This document shows, piece by piece, positions 14,751-25,448 of a DNA stretch of 64,000 nt. The DNA is from Roseibium sp. HPY-6 (GTDB lineage Bacteria > Pseudomonadota > Alphaproteobacteria > Rhizobiales > Stappiaceae). The DNA lies in assembly GCF_040530035.1 (NCBI RefSeq), contig NZ_JBEWCD010000002.1:1240001-1304000 (forward strand), read 5' to 3'. A program made the translations under genes and the position numbers. Under the pieces are notes generated by a model. The model was not told where the DNA came from. It saw only the letters and a program-made list of their open reading frames with translations, and searched no databases. How positions within the stretch are numbered: the stretch's first letter is position 1; each line of letters opens with the position of its first letter.

Positions 14751-15361
14751 GCCGCCAGTCCTTCTTCCTGCAGGGTTTTGCGGGTGGAGGGCCGTGCAGC
14801 TAGGTGCGAAACATAGGCTTGCGTTTCCGGCAAGTCGGTAAGGGAGACACCGATGAAGTTTGTCCAGTTCAAGATGACGAAGGCGTAGGCATCAACCACC
14901 GAGAAGGCATCCCCGAGCAGATAGGTCTTTCCGCCGGCGAGGAGCGCGTTGAACTGACCAAGCTTAGCCTGGAGTTTGGCGCTGTTTGTTGCCTGCTCTT
15001 CTTCGCTGAAGGTCTTGCCGGAAAAATAGGGGCTGAAGGCTTTGTGGAGTTCCGAGGAGAGGAAACTCAGGAGTTCAAGCTGCCGGAAACGCTGCAGCGG
15101 CTGGTCGGTGTGTCCGGCTTGCAGGCCTGGCAACTGCTCACTCATCCAGTGAAGGATTGCGACATTTTCCGTCAGAACCTGTCCCGTGTCCAACTTGAGT
15201 GCGGGTACGTATCCGCGTGGATTTGTGTTGGCATAGGCCTCACCGGTCTCGGTCGTGCCCTTGGCGGTGTCCACTTTCTCCAGCTGATAGGAAACATTCG
15301 TCTCGTTCAGGAGAATATGCGCTGCCATCGAACAGGCGCCGGGTTTGTAAAAGAGTTTCAT
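14747..15361 (-). CDS. Glutathione S-transferase (bacterial beta class)
   Basis: A 204-residue GST opening MKLFYKPGACSMAAHI, with the cysteine at residue 10 typical of beta-class bacterial GSTs, then NPRGYVPAL with the cis-Pro and LTENVAILHWM. The C-terminal helical domain has FSVVDAYAFVILNW. It is the first gene of a three-gene operon with the NTF2-like and tautomerase genes, which suggests handling of an electrophilic or aromatic compound. It is divergent from an HxlR regulator with shared operator sites. Confidence 0.93.
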   Translation of the reverse strand: MKLFYKPGACSMAAHILLNETNVSYQLEKVDTAKGTTETGEAYANTNPRGYVPALKLDTGQVLTENVAILHWMSEQLPGLQAGHTDQPLQRFRQLELLSFLSSELHKAFSPYFSGKTFSEEEQATNSAKLQAKLGQFNALLAGGKTYLLGDAFSVVDAYAFVILNWTNFIGVSLTDLPETQAYVSHLAARPSTRKTLQEEGLAA

Positions 15362-15408
15362 CAGGTAGCTCCATCGTTCGTTTCGATGGTCGGAAAGTGC
15401 TGATCAAA

Positions 15409-15459
15409 GTTACCGTTGACAAGTAGGTAACCAGTGGTAACTATGTTTTTCGAGTTACC
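15409..15459. promoter_or_regulatory. HxlR-type operator half-sites
   Basis: Four copies of one hexamer lie between the divergent GST and HxlR genes: GTTACC at 15409-15414, GGTAAC at 15426-15431, GGTAAC at 15436-15441 and GTTACC at 15454-15459. They form two sets of inverted pairs with 11- and 12-base spacers. The placement suggests binding by the adjacent HxlR protein and control of both promoters. Confidence 0.6.
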
Positions 15460-15495
15460 GCCAAGAAACCTGATTTCAGCGGAGTTACATGCCAA

Positions 15496-15870
15496 ATGTC
15501 CCTGAAAATGCGCAAAAACCACAGTCCGAAACCACCGGAACCTTGTCATCTGACGGAATGTATGCAGGTGATCGCAGGTGCCTGGGCGCCTAACGTCATC
15601 TGGAGCCTGAGGGCCGGACCGCGCCGTTTCAGCGAACTGAAAGAGGACATTCCACCTGTTTCGTCAAAGGTGCTGTCCGCACGGCTTTCCGAGCTGGAAG
15701 AGCGCGGCGTTCTTCTGCGTCACGTGCGCCCGACGTCACCGCCATCCGTCGAATACGAATTGACAGATCTTGGTGAAGAGTTGATCCCGGCTCTCGAAGC
15801 CATTGTCGAAGTGGGGCATAAATTGAAACAGCTACGCGGCTACGATCCTGCCTCAGTGGCTGCCGAATAG
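15496..15870 (+). CDS. HxlR family transcriptional regulator
   Basis: A 124-residue winged-helix protein. It has the family signature CHLTECMQVIAGAWAPNVIWSLRAGPRRFSELKEDIPPVSSKVLSARLSELEERGVLLR near the N-terminus, with a cysteine before the first helix that in related proteins senses electrophiles or oxidants. It is divergent from the GST operon and 28 bases ahead of an alpha/beta hydrolase, both candidate targets. Confidence 0.93.
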   Translation: MSLKMRKNHSPKPPEPCHLTECMQVIAGAWAPNVIWSLRAGPRRFSELKEDIPPVSSKVLSARLSELEERGVLLRHVRPTSPPSVEYELTDLGEELIPALEAIVEVGHKLKQLRGYDPASVAAE

Positions 15871-15898
15871 GTTTCAAGATTACCCTGAAAGCGCATTC

Positions 15899-16612
15899 AT
15901 GAACTCAAAGACCTTCGTTCTTGTTCACGGCGTCTGGCACGGCGGATGGTGCTGGTCGCGTGTTGCTGACATTTTGCGGGCGCGTGGACATCGCGTCACC
16001 ACGCCGACCCAGACCGGTCTTGGTGAGAGATGCCATCTCCTCTCGCCCGATATCACGATCCAGACATTCGTCGACGACATCGTCCAACATCTGAAATTCG
16101 AAAGCGCTGGCCATGTCATCCTTGTCGGCCACAGTTTCGGCGGCATCCCCATCACCGGGGCCGCGGACGTCGTCCCGGATCGTATCGCAAAGCTGGTCTA
16201 TCTCGATGCGATCATGCTGGGGACCGGCGAGACCTGGTTTGATCTGCTGCCGGAGGATATGGCGAAGGACCGCGCCGAACTGGCCCGCAAATCCAGTGGT
16301 GGTCTTTCGCTGCCACCAGCGCCAGCCTATAGTTTTGGAGTGTCACGGCCGGAAGACATTGCCTTTGTCGAAGCCCGGTTGACACCGCATCCGTTCCGGA
16401 CTTTCACCACGGCACTTAGCTTGAAAAACCCGATCGGCAACAGTTTACAGGCTGTCTATATCAGCTGCACCGATCCGCCTTACCGGCCAGCAGGTGTTTC
16501 TCTGGAGAGAGCACGAAAACTTAGCTGGCCGGTCGAGGAGATCGCGACCGGCCATGACGCGATGGTAAGCGAACCTCTTGCGCTGGCGGATTTGCTGGAA
16601 CGCCTGGCCTGA
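15899..16612 (+). CDS. Alpha/beta hydrolase
   Basis: The 237-residue protein has LVHGVWHGGWCW (oxyanion loop), the nucleophile elbow VGHSFGG with Ser, and the catalytic His in ATGHDAMVSEP near the C-terminus. The motif set is closest to the hydroxynitrile lyase/methylesterase-like group of small hydrolases; the substrate is unknown. It follows the hxlR gene and may be co-transcribed. It converges on the DyP gene with only 46 bases between them. Confidence 0.88.
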   Translation: MNSKTFVLVHGVWHGGWCWSRVADILRARGHRVTTPTQTGLGERCHLLSPDITIQTFVDDIVQHLKFESAGHVILVGHSFGGIPITGAADVVPDRIAKLVYLDAIMLGTGETWFDLLPEDMAKDRAELARKSSGGLSLPPAPAYSFGVSRPEDIAFVEARLTPHPFRTFTTALSLKNPIGNSLQAVYISCTDPPYRPAGVSLERARKLSWPVEEIATGHDAMVSEPLALADLLERLA

Positions 16613-16658
16613 ACCGGATGTTCTTGTTTGGCAGCGCCTGCGGCAAACACCTGCGCTT

Positions 16659-19520
16659 CTAGTCGGCGAGGTACCTGATGGCACTTGCCCCGGGCATGAA
16701 GAAATAGGATCCGCCGCGGACTTTCACGAAGTCCTTCATACCACTGACAATGAGTGGGCCTTCCGGCGTTGGGATCGTCAGGCGGCCGCCCTTGCGTCCG
16801 CGGCCGAGCACCGAGTCGACCTCTCCGTCCAAACCGTGGAAAAGGCGGTCCATGCACCAGGTTTGCTGCACGAATTCGAATTGCCGTTCCAGGTTTCCAT
16901 TGAGGCACATGAACAGAAGGCCGGGGTTGTCAGCCGCGTCATTTCCAGCGCCGGCCTGGTCGTACTGACGGCCCATCCGCAGGATGCGATGCCTGTTCGT
17001 GATCGAGAGTTCCTCTTCGCCATCCTGAGGATGCAGGCTTTCACGCGGATTGGCCCGGCGGATATGGGCACCGAACGGGCAGCGGAACCCTGAGGGATCA
17101 TCCTCACCGAACAGGAAGTCATTGTCCGGAGTGCCACCTCCCGGCTTGAACGGATGGCGGACCAGGGATGTGCCGTCTTTCCAGCGGCCAACCATCTTGG
17201 CCTCGACCCATTCCTGGAGATCTTTTTCGTTTGCGCCGGGTGGTGTGCCTTGCCGGCCCTTGATTTCCTTCGCAGCGGCCTCCGAGAAGGCATGAAACGC
17301 GGGCACATCCTGTTCGAGTTGCCGGATGACGAGATAGGACCCGTTGCGTCCGAAATTGCGCGGAGATCGCGCTTCGCTGGCGGCAAAGTCAGGCCAGTCG
17401 TCCTGCTCGGCTTCGGGCTTGTAGCTCAGCAGAATGTTCTTCGGATCATCCGATGCCGGAAGGATCGGGCTGGTCGGCATGTAATTGCGGTTGTCGGGAT
17501 AACCAAGAATGAACTCGCCAGGTTCGACCACATGAATGGCGTTGTCCGGATCGATCGACCGTCTTGATCCTTTGATAATGGGCTGGGAGATGCCGTCCGC
17601 AAAACCGAATGCTTCTTTTTCCAATCCTCCGCTTTTGCCGGGGCCGGGTTTGGATGTGATCTTGTGGATGAGCTTGCAGTTGTGAGCGGCAATCAGGTCT
17701 TCCTGAACTTTGGCCGCGTCGGCAAGGCCGGCTTCTTCCGCGTAGACAATGACGGCGACATCGATGTGCGTGCCGTCATGGCCCCACCACCATAGATCAG
17801 GCTTGTCGTCGCCCGTGTCCTTGAGCACGAATTCTGCCCGAACCGGCTCATCCATGCCTTGTCTGAAGACGGCAGGGAAGGACGCAAGCTGACTATCCTT
17901 CAAGCCCAGTTTGGAAAGGCCGGTGGCCGTCATTGCCAGCAAAGCAGCCTTTTCATGTGGCGGGCGATCACCGAAGGAAACATGAGGTTGGACCGCTCTC
18001 AGCCATTGTTTCGCTGCAGCTTGATCGTCCGGCAACTGGATCAGCAGGCACGCAGCCTGATTGAGCGCGCCCATGCCGCCAAAGAGGATTGACTGGATTT
18101 CGTCAGTCTCAAGCGCATTTGCCGGCATACGGCGCGAGCCGAGCAGTGAGAGCCATTCGCGCGCCTGACTTTCGGTCGAACCCTTCAACAGGCCGTAGCG
18201 GATCAACGCGTTGCGCCGGACCAGATCCGTTGTCGAGTTGGGATAGGCTGAATACCAGAAGAGCGTCGGCCTCTGCTGACGGCGCGCCCACCGCTTGAAC
18301 CGGTCACCGTCGGTCGCGCCTTTGAAAAAAAGATTTTCCGTGCGCGGATAATGTTCCGTGTTGCTCCAAACACCGGTCAGGCCGGAAGAGGCCTTGGTGA
18401 TGAAATCCTCAAGGTAACTTTCCCAGCTGCCGCCGAAGTTCGAAAAGAAAAGCAGTTTGTCGGTTCCGGGCAACAGGATCCAGCGGGCAAAATGGATTGT
18501 GCCGATCTTGCCGAGAAAACCCGGCCTAAAGACATGCGTTGCCATCTGGGCGATGAACCAGAACGCGAAACGCAGCGTGATGCGGCGCAGCTTGCCGGGT
18601 TTCATTTTCGAGATGCCGTAAAGATGATTGACGCTGCCGTCGTTTTCACGCGCCATAACGGCACTCAGAACCTCGAAATCGGGTGAGAAGTCCTCTGCCG
18701 GATCAGTGCGTTCCTTGGTGCGCAGCATGCTGTAGAGAACGCCTGCGATGACAATCATCACCAAAACGCCTGCGATCAGCGTCAGTACGGCCATTCCGAC
18801 GGCAAACCAGAAGCCCATCGCAGAGAAGGACGCGATGATAACCCACAAAAGACAAATGCCCAGCAAGATGAGATAAGGCCATGCGAAGGTTTTCAACCCG
18901 TCCATGACAAGCTTTGCGACGGGAACGGAAGCCCCTCTTCTTGAATCGGCAAAAGCCACGTCTTCCGGCGACATCAGATCCTGAAAATCTGAAAGGCCCT
19001 GCATACGGCTCTTCACTTCGTTCAGGATTTCCAGTGGAGAGCCCGTCACCTCACCACTAGTTACGATTTCCCGGACTTTCTCGCCGAACTTTTTCTCCCG
19101 TTCGATACGTTTTTCCGTGAGGCCCGGCGTGCCTGAGTGGTTCAGGCCAGGCGTGCTCAATAGGCCCCAACCCGTGTCGTGGGAATGATCTTCGATAAAC
19201 TTCGCAAGATCGTTTTCGGCAACAGTGTGGCCGGCAAGCGCAAGGATATCGCGCAAGGGCGCGTTCAGTCGCTTCGCAAGATCTTTGATCGCTTCGTCTT
19301 TGCTGCCGTCCTGACTGGTCTCCACGACCAGAAAGGCACCGTGGCCGCTGTCAGCATCTGCCGGCAGAACGTTGACCGACATGAAATGAACGCTGCTGCC
19401 GTCGAGGGCCTCTCGAATATCCTGACTGACGGGATTGCCGAAACCATCGAGTTTGTCTTCGACAGCCTGTGTTTTGTCATTTGAGATTGAAGCTGAAAAC
19501 GTGAGAAATGTTCGCGTCAT
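16659..19520 (-). CDS. Large multidomain DyP-type peroxidase with membrane helices
   Basis: 953 residues, more than twice the usual DyP size. The C-terminal half is a DyP-type heme peroxidase: GFADG (about 636-640) with the distal Asp, PFGAHIRRANPRES with the likely proximal heme His, and HRILRMGRQY with the distal Arg. Residues about 213-265 are strongly hydrophobic and make at least two transmembrane helices. The first 210 residues and the segment at about 270-480 match no family I recognise, though FMSVNVLPADADSGHGAFLVVE resembles a ferredoxin-like half-domain. No Tat or Sec signal is seen at the N-terminus. It is probably membrane-tethered; substrate and topology are open. Confidence 0.85.
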   Translation of the reverse strand: MTRTFLTFSASISNDKTQAVEDKLDGFGNPVSQDIREALDGSSVHFMSVNVLPADADSGHGAFLVVETSQDGSKDEAIKDLAKRLNAPLRDILALAGHTVAENDLAKFIEDHSHDTGWGLLSTPGLNHSGTPGLTEKRIEREKKFGEKVREIVTSGEVTGSPLEILNEVKSRMQGLSDFQDLMSPEDVAFADSRRGASVPVAKLVMDGLKTFAWPYLILLGICLLWVIIASFSAMGFWFAVGMAVLTLIAGVLVMIVIAGVLYSMLRTKERTDPAEDFSPDFEVLSAVMARENDGSVNHLYGISKMKPGKLRRITLRFAFWFIAQMATHVFRPGFLGKIGTIHFARWILLPGTDKLLFFSNFGGSWESYLEDFITKASSGLTGVWSNTEHYPRTENLFFKGATDGDRFKRWARRQQRPTLFWYSAYPNSTTDLVRRNALIRYGLLKGSTESQAREWLSLLGSRRMPANALETDEIQSILFGGMGALNQAACLLIQLPDDQAAAKQWLRAVQPHVSFGDRPPHEKAALLAMTATGLSKLGLKDSQLASFPAVFRQGMDEPVRAEFVLKDTGDDKPDLWWWGHDGTHIDVAVIVYAEEAGLADAAKVQEDLIAAHNCKLIHKITSKPGPGKSGGLEKEAFGFADGISQPIIKGSRRSIDPDNAIHVVEPGEFILGYPDNRNYMPTSPILPASDDPKNILLSYKPEAEQDDWPDFAASEARSPRNFGRNGSYLVIRQLEQDVPAFHAFSEAAAKEIKGRQGTPPGANEKDLQEWVEAKMVGRWKDGTSLVRHPFKPGGGTPDNDFLFGEDDPSGFRCPFGAHIRRANPRESLHPQDGEEELSITNRHRILRMGRQYDQAGAGNDAADNPGLLFMCLNGNLERQFEFVQQTWCMDRLFHGLDGEVDSVLGRGRKGGRLTIPTPEGPLIVSGMKDFVKVRGGSYFFMPGASAIRYLAD

Positions 19521-19660
19521 GGGAATAGACCTAAAATTTACCTAAAGTCATTCGGAATAGTAGGGCAAACAATTTGAAATAGACACCTTTAAGTTATTTA
19601 AATTTTTAGTTGTAGTCAGGTTGCAGAGAAAATTTGACCCAATGAATGACCTGATTGGTG

Positions 19661-19695
19661 CAAAAGAAAACCCGCCTCTACTAAGAAAGGCGGGT
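19661..19695 (-). terminator. Intrinsic terminator of ccrM
   Basis: On the minus strand, ACCCGCC and GGCGGGT (19689-19695 and 19670-19676) form a 7-bp stem with a 12-base loop followed by TTTTCTTTT. It lies about 50 bases after the ccrM stop. Confidence 0.8.
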
Positions 19696-19746
19696 GAAAA
19701 GTCTCTTCGCGGGGATCGCGAAATTGGCTTCTGCTTGACAGCCTGC

Positions 19747-20940
<1,194 letters not shown>

Positions 20941-21017
20941 TCAGCGGTTAAGTCCGCAAAAGAAAAATTCCCTTTGAATCAAGGCTTTGTTTACAATCGT
21001 AAAAGTTAAATGAGAAG

Positions 21018-21704
21018 TTAATGACTTGTCCCGACCGAAAACGCCAGAATTCTGCTGATTTCGTTCAGGGTACGACCGGAAGTTGTCTTCCATTCGTTAA
21101 AGGCAACTTGTGCTGCCGACAGATTTTTTTTCGACATGCGATCATTCTCAATGACATTTTCGCGGATCAGGGCGTTAACCACATCACCTGTCAGGATGAA
21201 ACTTTCCTTTCCCATGAAGCGAAGGGAAATCTGTCCCGTTGTGCCGCCGAGACGGCTGCCCCGTTTTTTCATCAACTCCATCAGACCAATCTGGTCGCTG
21301 GCCGGATAGTGAGCAAAAAACTTCGACGCACTGCCGTGTTCGCGGGCAAGGTCTTTCAGGAACACCGCATTGTCCTGAACAGCTTTGATCTTTGCACCGT
21401 TTCGCACGATCCGGGTATCCCTTAGCAGCGCCTCAAAGGCCTCGTCGGGCAGGAAGGCGAGGCGGGCGACATCAAAGTTTTCGAAGGCTTCTTCGAACCC
21501 GGACCACTTCTGTTCAATCACCTTCCAGCTGAAACCGGCCTGGAAAACGCACTTGGTGAACATCGACAGCCAGCGGTCGTCGCCTATCTTTTCCAGATCT
21601 TCGACGGACTTGGGCATATTGTGCTCGCCGAGCAGAGCTGCAAGCCGGTCCGGCCCGCCTTTCTTGCCTGCCGCAAGAGCCTCAATCTCTTCAAAGGAAC
21701 GCAT
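21018..21704 (-). CDS. DNA-3-methyladenine glycosylase I family protein
   Basis: Predicted base-excision enzyme of the Tag-like family, 228 residues. Recognisable parts are DDRWLSMFTKCVFQAGFSWKVIEQKWSGFEEAF and the following FDVARLAFL, then IVRNGAKIKAVQDNA. It is a variant branch in which the zinc-site cysteines of E. coli Tag are not evident. The ATG at 21704 has GAGGAC directly upstream and is preferred over the in-frame ATG at 21728. It lies upstream of ccrM on the same strand. Confidence 0.85.
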   Translation of the reverse strand: MRSFEEIEALAAGKKGGPDRLAALLGEHNMPKSVEDLEKIGDDRWLSMFTKCVFQAGFSWKVIEQKWSGFEEAFENFDVARLAFLPDEAFEALLRDTRIVRNGAKIKAVQDNAVFLKDLAREHGSASKFFAHYPASDQIGLMELMKKRGSRLGGTTGQISLRFMGKESFILTGDVVNALIRENVIENDRMSKKNLSAAQVAFNEWKTTSGRTLNEISRILAFSVGTSH

Positions 21705-21721
21705 GTCCTCATCTCCGTTTA

Positions 21722-21834
21722 GTGTCATCGTGGCCGCAATACAGCGGATGCCAGGGGTTCAGTAAGCACCCCATTAGAGTTGGATTGCCCGCTCCTGTGT
21801 TCACTGAATTCCTGCCTTCGCAGGAATGGCAAGA
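21722..21834. repeat. Degenerate intergenic repeat
   Basis: The segment starts GTGTCATCG and ends CCTGCCTTCGCAGGAATGGCAAG. Its end matches the CCTGCCTTCGCAGGAATGACAAG end of the element at 38899-38998. It appears to be a decayed copy of that family. Confidence 0.5.
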
Positions 21835-21881
21835 CAACAGCAAGCAGGGCAACAGTTCGGCAAGCGGCACCTGCCTGAGCG

Positions 21882-22688
21882 TTACCGTCCGCCAACATCC
21901 TTCGACCTTTCGAACCGGCGCAGCGCGAGGGACAGGGTTATTGTCATCATCAGATAGATAAGTGCCACGACGTTGTATGTTTCGAAATACCGGAACGAAC
22001 CTGCGGCATAGACCTTGCCAAGCTGCGTGATGTCGGCGACGCCGAGCACGGATACCAGTGAGCTGTCCTTGATCATGGCGACAAAATCGTTGCCGAGCGG
22101 CGGCAGGATCGTCTTGAGGGCCTGCGGAAAAATGATCAGCCGGAAGCGCAGCCAGCGGTTCATTCCAAGCGCTTCTGCGGCTTCGATCTGACCTTTGTCT
22201 ACGGCCTGGATTCCGGCCCTGAACACTTCCGCGATAAAGGCCGAATAGCCGATCATCAAGGCAACGATCGCCCGCCACAAAAGCGGAAAGTCGCGTGTGC
22301 GCATCGTGCCTGCACCCAGCGGTTCCAAAACTGCGTTGATCGCAGCGACGAGCAATGGCGTACCGACAAACGCAATGTAAAGCAGCAGCACGATAATCGG
22401 CAGTCCGCGAACCACTTCGACGTAGAACCGAGCGCTCTGGCGCAAAACGACCGAGCCGGACAGCAGCGCGAGCGCTAGCAGGAGCCCGATAACGGATGCC
22501 AGGAAAAACGCCACCAGAGTCACGAAAATCGTCAAGCCGATCCCGCGCGACACGGTCGACATGACCTGGGTATAGATCTCATCGGTGCCGATCTGGAAGA
22601 GAAGAAAAACTGCGATGGCGCAGGCGGCCACAAGCCAGTAGGGAAATTCCTTTTGCGGGACTGTTGCCGCAGTCTTTTTGCTGGTCAT
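21882..22688 (-). CDS. Amino-acid ABC transporter permease
   Basis: A 268-residue HisM/GlnP-family inner-membrane protein with about five transmembrane helices and the EAA loop EAAEALGMNRWLRFRLIIFPQALKTILPPLGNDF, which contacts the ATPase. The VEVVRGLPIIVLLLYI segment is typical of polar amino-acid permeases. It follows the substrate-binding gene by about 140 bases. No ATPase gene adjoins, so that subunit must be encoded elsewhere. Confidence 0.93.
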   Translation of the reverse strand: MTSKKTAATVPQKEFPYWLVAACAIAVFLLFQIGTDEIYTQVMSTVSRGIGLTIFVTLVAFFLASVIGLLLALALLSGSVVLRQSARFYVEVVRGLPIIVLLLYIAFVGTPLLVAAINAVLEPLGAGTMRTRDFPLLWRAIVALMIGYSAFIAEVFRAGIQAVDKGQIEAAEALGMNRWLRFRLIIFPQALKTILPPLGNDFVAMIKDSSLVSVLGVADITQLGKVYAAGSFRYFETYNVVALIYLMMTITLSLALRRFERSKDVGGR

Positions 22689-22827
22689 GATGCCCTCTTG
22701 GGCTGATCGGAAGGAAACGCCTCGAAACGACGAAGACGCGCGTGGTCATAAGAAAGCCGGCAAAGGGCTTTACCCGATACCGGCTGTATGATCTTTTGTC
22801 GCCACTCGGTAGGAGCTTTCGGGCCTT

Positions 22828-23628
22828 TTATTGATCCGCCTTGTACTCGAAGAACCACTTTGTGTTGAGCGCGTCCAATGTGCCATCTTCGCGCATGCTG
22901 GCGATCGCTGCATTAAACGGCTCTATCAGCTCTGAACCTTTTGGAAAAATGAACCCGAAGTCTTCCGTCCCCATCGGATCTCCGATCAGTTTGAACGTGT
23001 CAGGGTTGGCATTGACGTAGCCTTGTCCACCGGTGCTGTCCGTCAGAACCAGATCGACATCGCCGATCTTGAGGGCCTGAACCGCGGCTCCGAACGTTTC
23101 GAAGAGTTTGATGCGCTGGTTGTTTTCATCCCCGTCCAGAACTTCATAGACAGTCACGTAGAACGGCGTGGTGCCGGGTTGAGCGCCCGCCAGGAAGTCG
23201 GTGTTGGCGGCGAACTCCTTGGGGTCTGTGAAACGATCCTCCTCGGCCCGGACGAGCATGAACATTTCCGAACGCATATAGGGGTCAGAGAAAGCAACCT
23301 TCTCAGCCCGGTCCTCACGAATGGTGATGCCGTTCATGGCGACGTCATATTCGCCTGCGGAAATCGCAGGGATCATCGCATCCCAGCTGACATTCTCGTA
23401 CGTCACTTCCATGTTCAGCCGTTTTGCGATCTCTGCGATCGCCTCATATTCCCATCCGGCCGGCTGACCCGTTTTGGGGTCGACGAACTGCAGCGGTGGA
23501 TAGGTGTTTTCTGAAGCAATCACCACCTCCTTGCCGCCAAGGTCAGGCAGATCGGCCGCAAACGCCGCAAATCCGGTTCCAAACGCAAAGGAAACAGCCA
23601 CCGCAAGGCTCAATAGGATACGTTTCAT
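22828..23628 (-). CDS. Amino-acid ABC transporter substrate-binding protein
   Basis: A 266-residue periplasmic protein with a Sec signal peptide (residues 1-24, ending AAFAA/DLP). The SBP family 3 motifs are clear: [53 protein letters not shown], and a final [21 protein letters not shown]. It probably binds a polar or acidic amino acid. Its partner is the downstream permease. Confidence 0.94.
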   Translation of the reverse strand: MKRILLSLAVAVSFAFGTGFAAFAADLPDLGGKEVVIASENTYPPLQFVDPKTGQPAGWEYEAIAEIAKRLNMEVTYENVSWDAMIPAISAGEYDVAMNGITIREDRAEKVAFSDPYMRSEMFMLVRAEEDRFTDPKEFAANTDFLAGAQPGTTPFYVTVYEVLDGDENNQRIKLFETFGAAVQALKIGDVDLVLTDSTGGQGYVNANPDTFKLIGDPMGTEDFGFIFPKGSELIEPFNAAIASMREDGTLDALNTKWFFEYKADQ

Positions 23629-23927
23629 GGGAAGCTCCTGATCAGAATTCGGGACGATAGTATCGGCAATGCGTGCTTGCGAAAAGACCGTTCGTTCGCA
23701 GCGGAACAGCAGCGCCGGTTGATGCCAGCGCTTGAGATGGACCTATTGCCCCAGAAACAGCGGCATGTTGCAAAAGTTGGCAGTTTCCCTGTTTTGCAAT
23801 TTGAGCTTGTGAATGCTGCAGAAATTTTCTCATCGCGAAAAAAAATTCAAAAACTGCCGCTAGGTGTATTGACCATGGCGTGGCTTGGCGGGACTGTGCT
23901 TCCCATAACAACAATAAGGAGATGTTT

Positions 23928-25439
23928 ATGTCCAATTTGATCAACAGCGATATTCCGACCGGAACCCGGCGGGTCCGTCTGGCACCTTCCCATCCGCTTG
24001 AAGTGTTTACGAGCGCTCAAAAGGCGGTCGACCGGCTGATTGATATCTTCGAGGCGAACACGGCTTTTTTGCGTTCCCACTTCAATGACCTCCTGGAGGG
24101 ACACGAGATAAACGAACGGGTGAGGGCTTTTTATCCTCAGGTGCGGATCGTGACAGACAGTCACGTTCGCCTGGACAGCCGCCTGTCCTACGGCTTCGTC
24201 TCCGGCCCCGGCACGCATGCGTCGACCATCACTCGGCCCGATCTCTTCCGTCACTACCTGGAATCCCAGCTATCGCTGCTGATGAAAAACCATGATGTTC
24301 CGATCCTTATCGGCGACAGCGAGATGCCGATCCCGCTTCACTTTGCGTTTTACGATGGCACGCATGTCGAAGGTGGCGCCGCAGCGGCCAATCTGGACCG
24401 CCCGCTTGCCGACATTTTTGACCTGCCGGACCTGACGGTGATGGACGATTCCATTGCCAACGGTACTTATGATCCCGCAGACGGCATCATGCCGCTCGCG
24501 TCTTTCACGGCACCGAGGGTCGATTATTCACTGCACCGCCTTCAGCATTATACGGCAACGGCGGCAGAGCATTTTCAGAACTACGTACTCTTCACGAACT
24601 ATCAATTCTATATCGATGAATTCTGCCGCATGTCGCACGAGCTTCTGAACGATCCCGACAGCGGCTATGAAGCGTTTGTGGCACCAGGAAACCTCACAAC
24701 GGAAGCCGGCGAGAGCGAGCCGTCATGCGGTGCAGAGCCGGCAAAGCTTCCGCAAATGCCGGCATATCATCTGAAACGGGCAGACGGTGGCGGGATTACG
24801 ATGGTGAACATCGGTGTCGGTCCGTCGAACGCCAAGACGATTACCGACCACGTGGCCGTGCTCCGACCCCATGTCTGGTTGATGCTTGGCCATTGTGCGG
24901 GCCTGCGCAACAGCCAGACACTCGGTGACTATGTGCTGGCGCATGGTTATGTGCGTGACGACAACGTCCTCAACCAGGATCTGCCCACATGGGTTCCCAT
25001 CCCGCCGCTGGCCGAGGTGCAGGTCGCGCTGGAAGATGCCGTTGCGGAGATCACGGGTATCGACGGCTATGACCTGAAGCGGCTTATGCGCACGGGAACG
25101 GTGGTCTCCCTGGACAACCGGAACTGGGAGCTGTGGGACCAGCCCGAACTGGTCAAACGCTTTTCCCAATCACGTGCCATTGCGCTTGATATGGAATCGG
25201 CGACGATCGCTGCGAACGGTTTCAGGTTCCGTGTTCCGTACGGAACGCTGCTGTGCATTTCGGACAAGCCTTTGCATGGTGAACTGAAGCTGCCGGGCAT
25301 GGCGACAGATTTTTACAAAAGACAGGTCGCACAGCATCTGCAAATCGGCATCAGAGCCCTTGAAAAGATGCGCAATATGACCGCTGAACGATTGCATTCG
25401 CGCAAACTGAGAAGCTTTGCCGAGACCGCATTCCAGTAG
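23928..25439 (+). CDS. amn: AMP nucleosidase
   Basis: Hydrolyses AMP to adenine and ribose 5-phosphate. The 503-residue protein has the Amn N-terminal domain (RLSYGFVSGPGTHASTITRPDLF, QLSLLMKNHDVPI) and a C-terminal phosphorylase-like domain with VNIGVGPSNAKTITDHVAVLRPHVWLMLGHCAGLR and LDMESATIAANGFRFRVPYGTLLCISDKPLHGELKLPG. The ATG at 23928 has AAGGAG 8 bases upstream. It stands alone on the plus strand. Confidence 0.96.
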   Translation: MSNLINSDIPTGTRRVRLAPSHPLEVFTSAQKAVDRLIDIFEANTAFLRSHFNDLLEGHEINERVRAFYPQVRIVTDSHVRLDSRLSYGFVSGPGTHASTITRPDLFRHYLESQLSLLMKNHDVPILIGDSEMPIPLHFAFYDGTHVEGGAAAANLDRPLADIFDLPDLTVMDDSIANGTYDPADGIMPLASFTAPRVDYSLHRLQHYTATAAEHFQNYVLFTNYQFYIDEFCRMSHELLNDPDSGYEAFVAPGNLTTEAGESEPSCGAEPAKLPQMPAYHLKRADGGGITMVNIGVGPSNAKTITDHVAVLRPHVWLMLGHCAGLRNSQTLGDYVLAHGYVRDDNVLNQDLPTWVPIPPLAEVQVALEDAVAEITGIDGYDLKRLMRTGTVVSLDNRNWELWDQPELVKRFSQSRAIALDMESATIAANGFRFRVPYGTLLCISDKPLHGELKLPGMATDFYKRQVAQHLQIGIRALEKMRNMTAERLHSRKLRSFAETAFQ

Positions 25440-25448
25440 GGCGTCGCT

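Noticed and set aside
21007..21022. TTAA-N8-TTAA resembling a CtrA box upstream of ccrM
   Set aside because: The spacing is one base more than the N7 of the accepted CtrA site, and it overlaps the end of the glycosylase gene.
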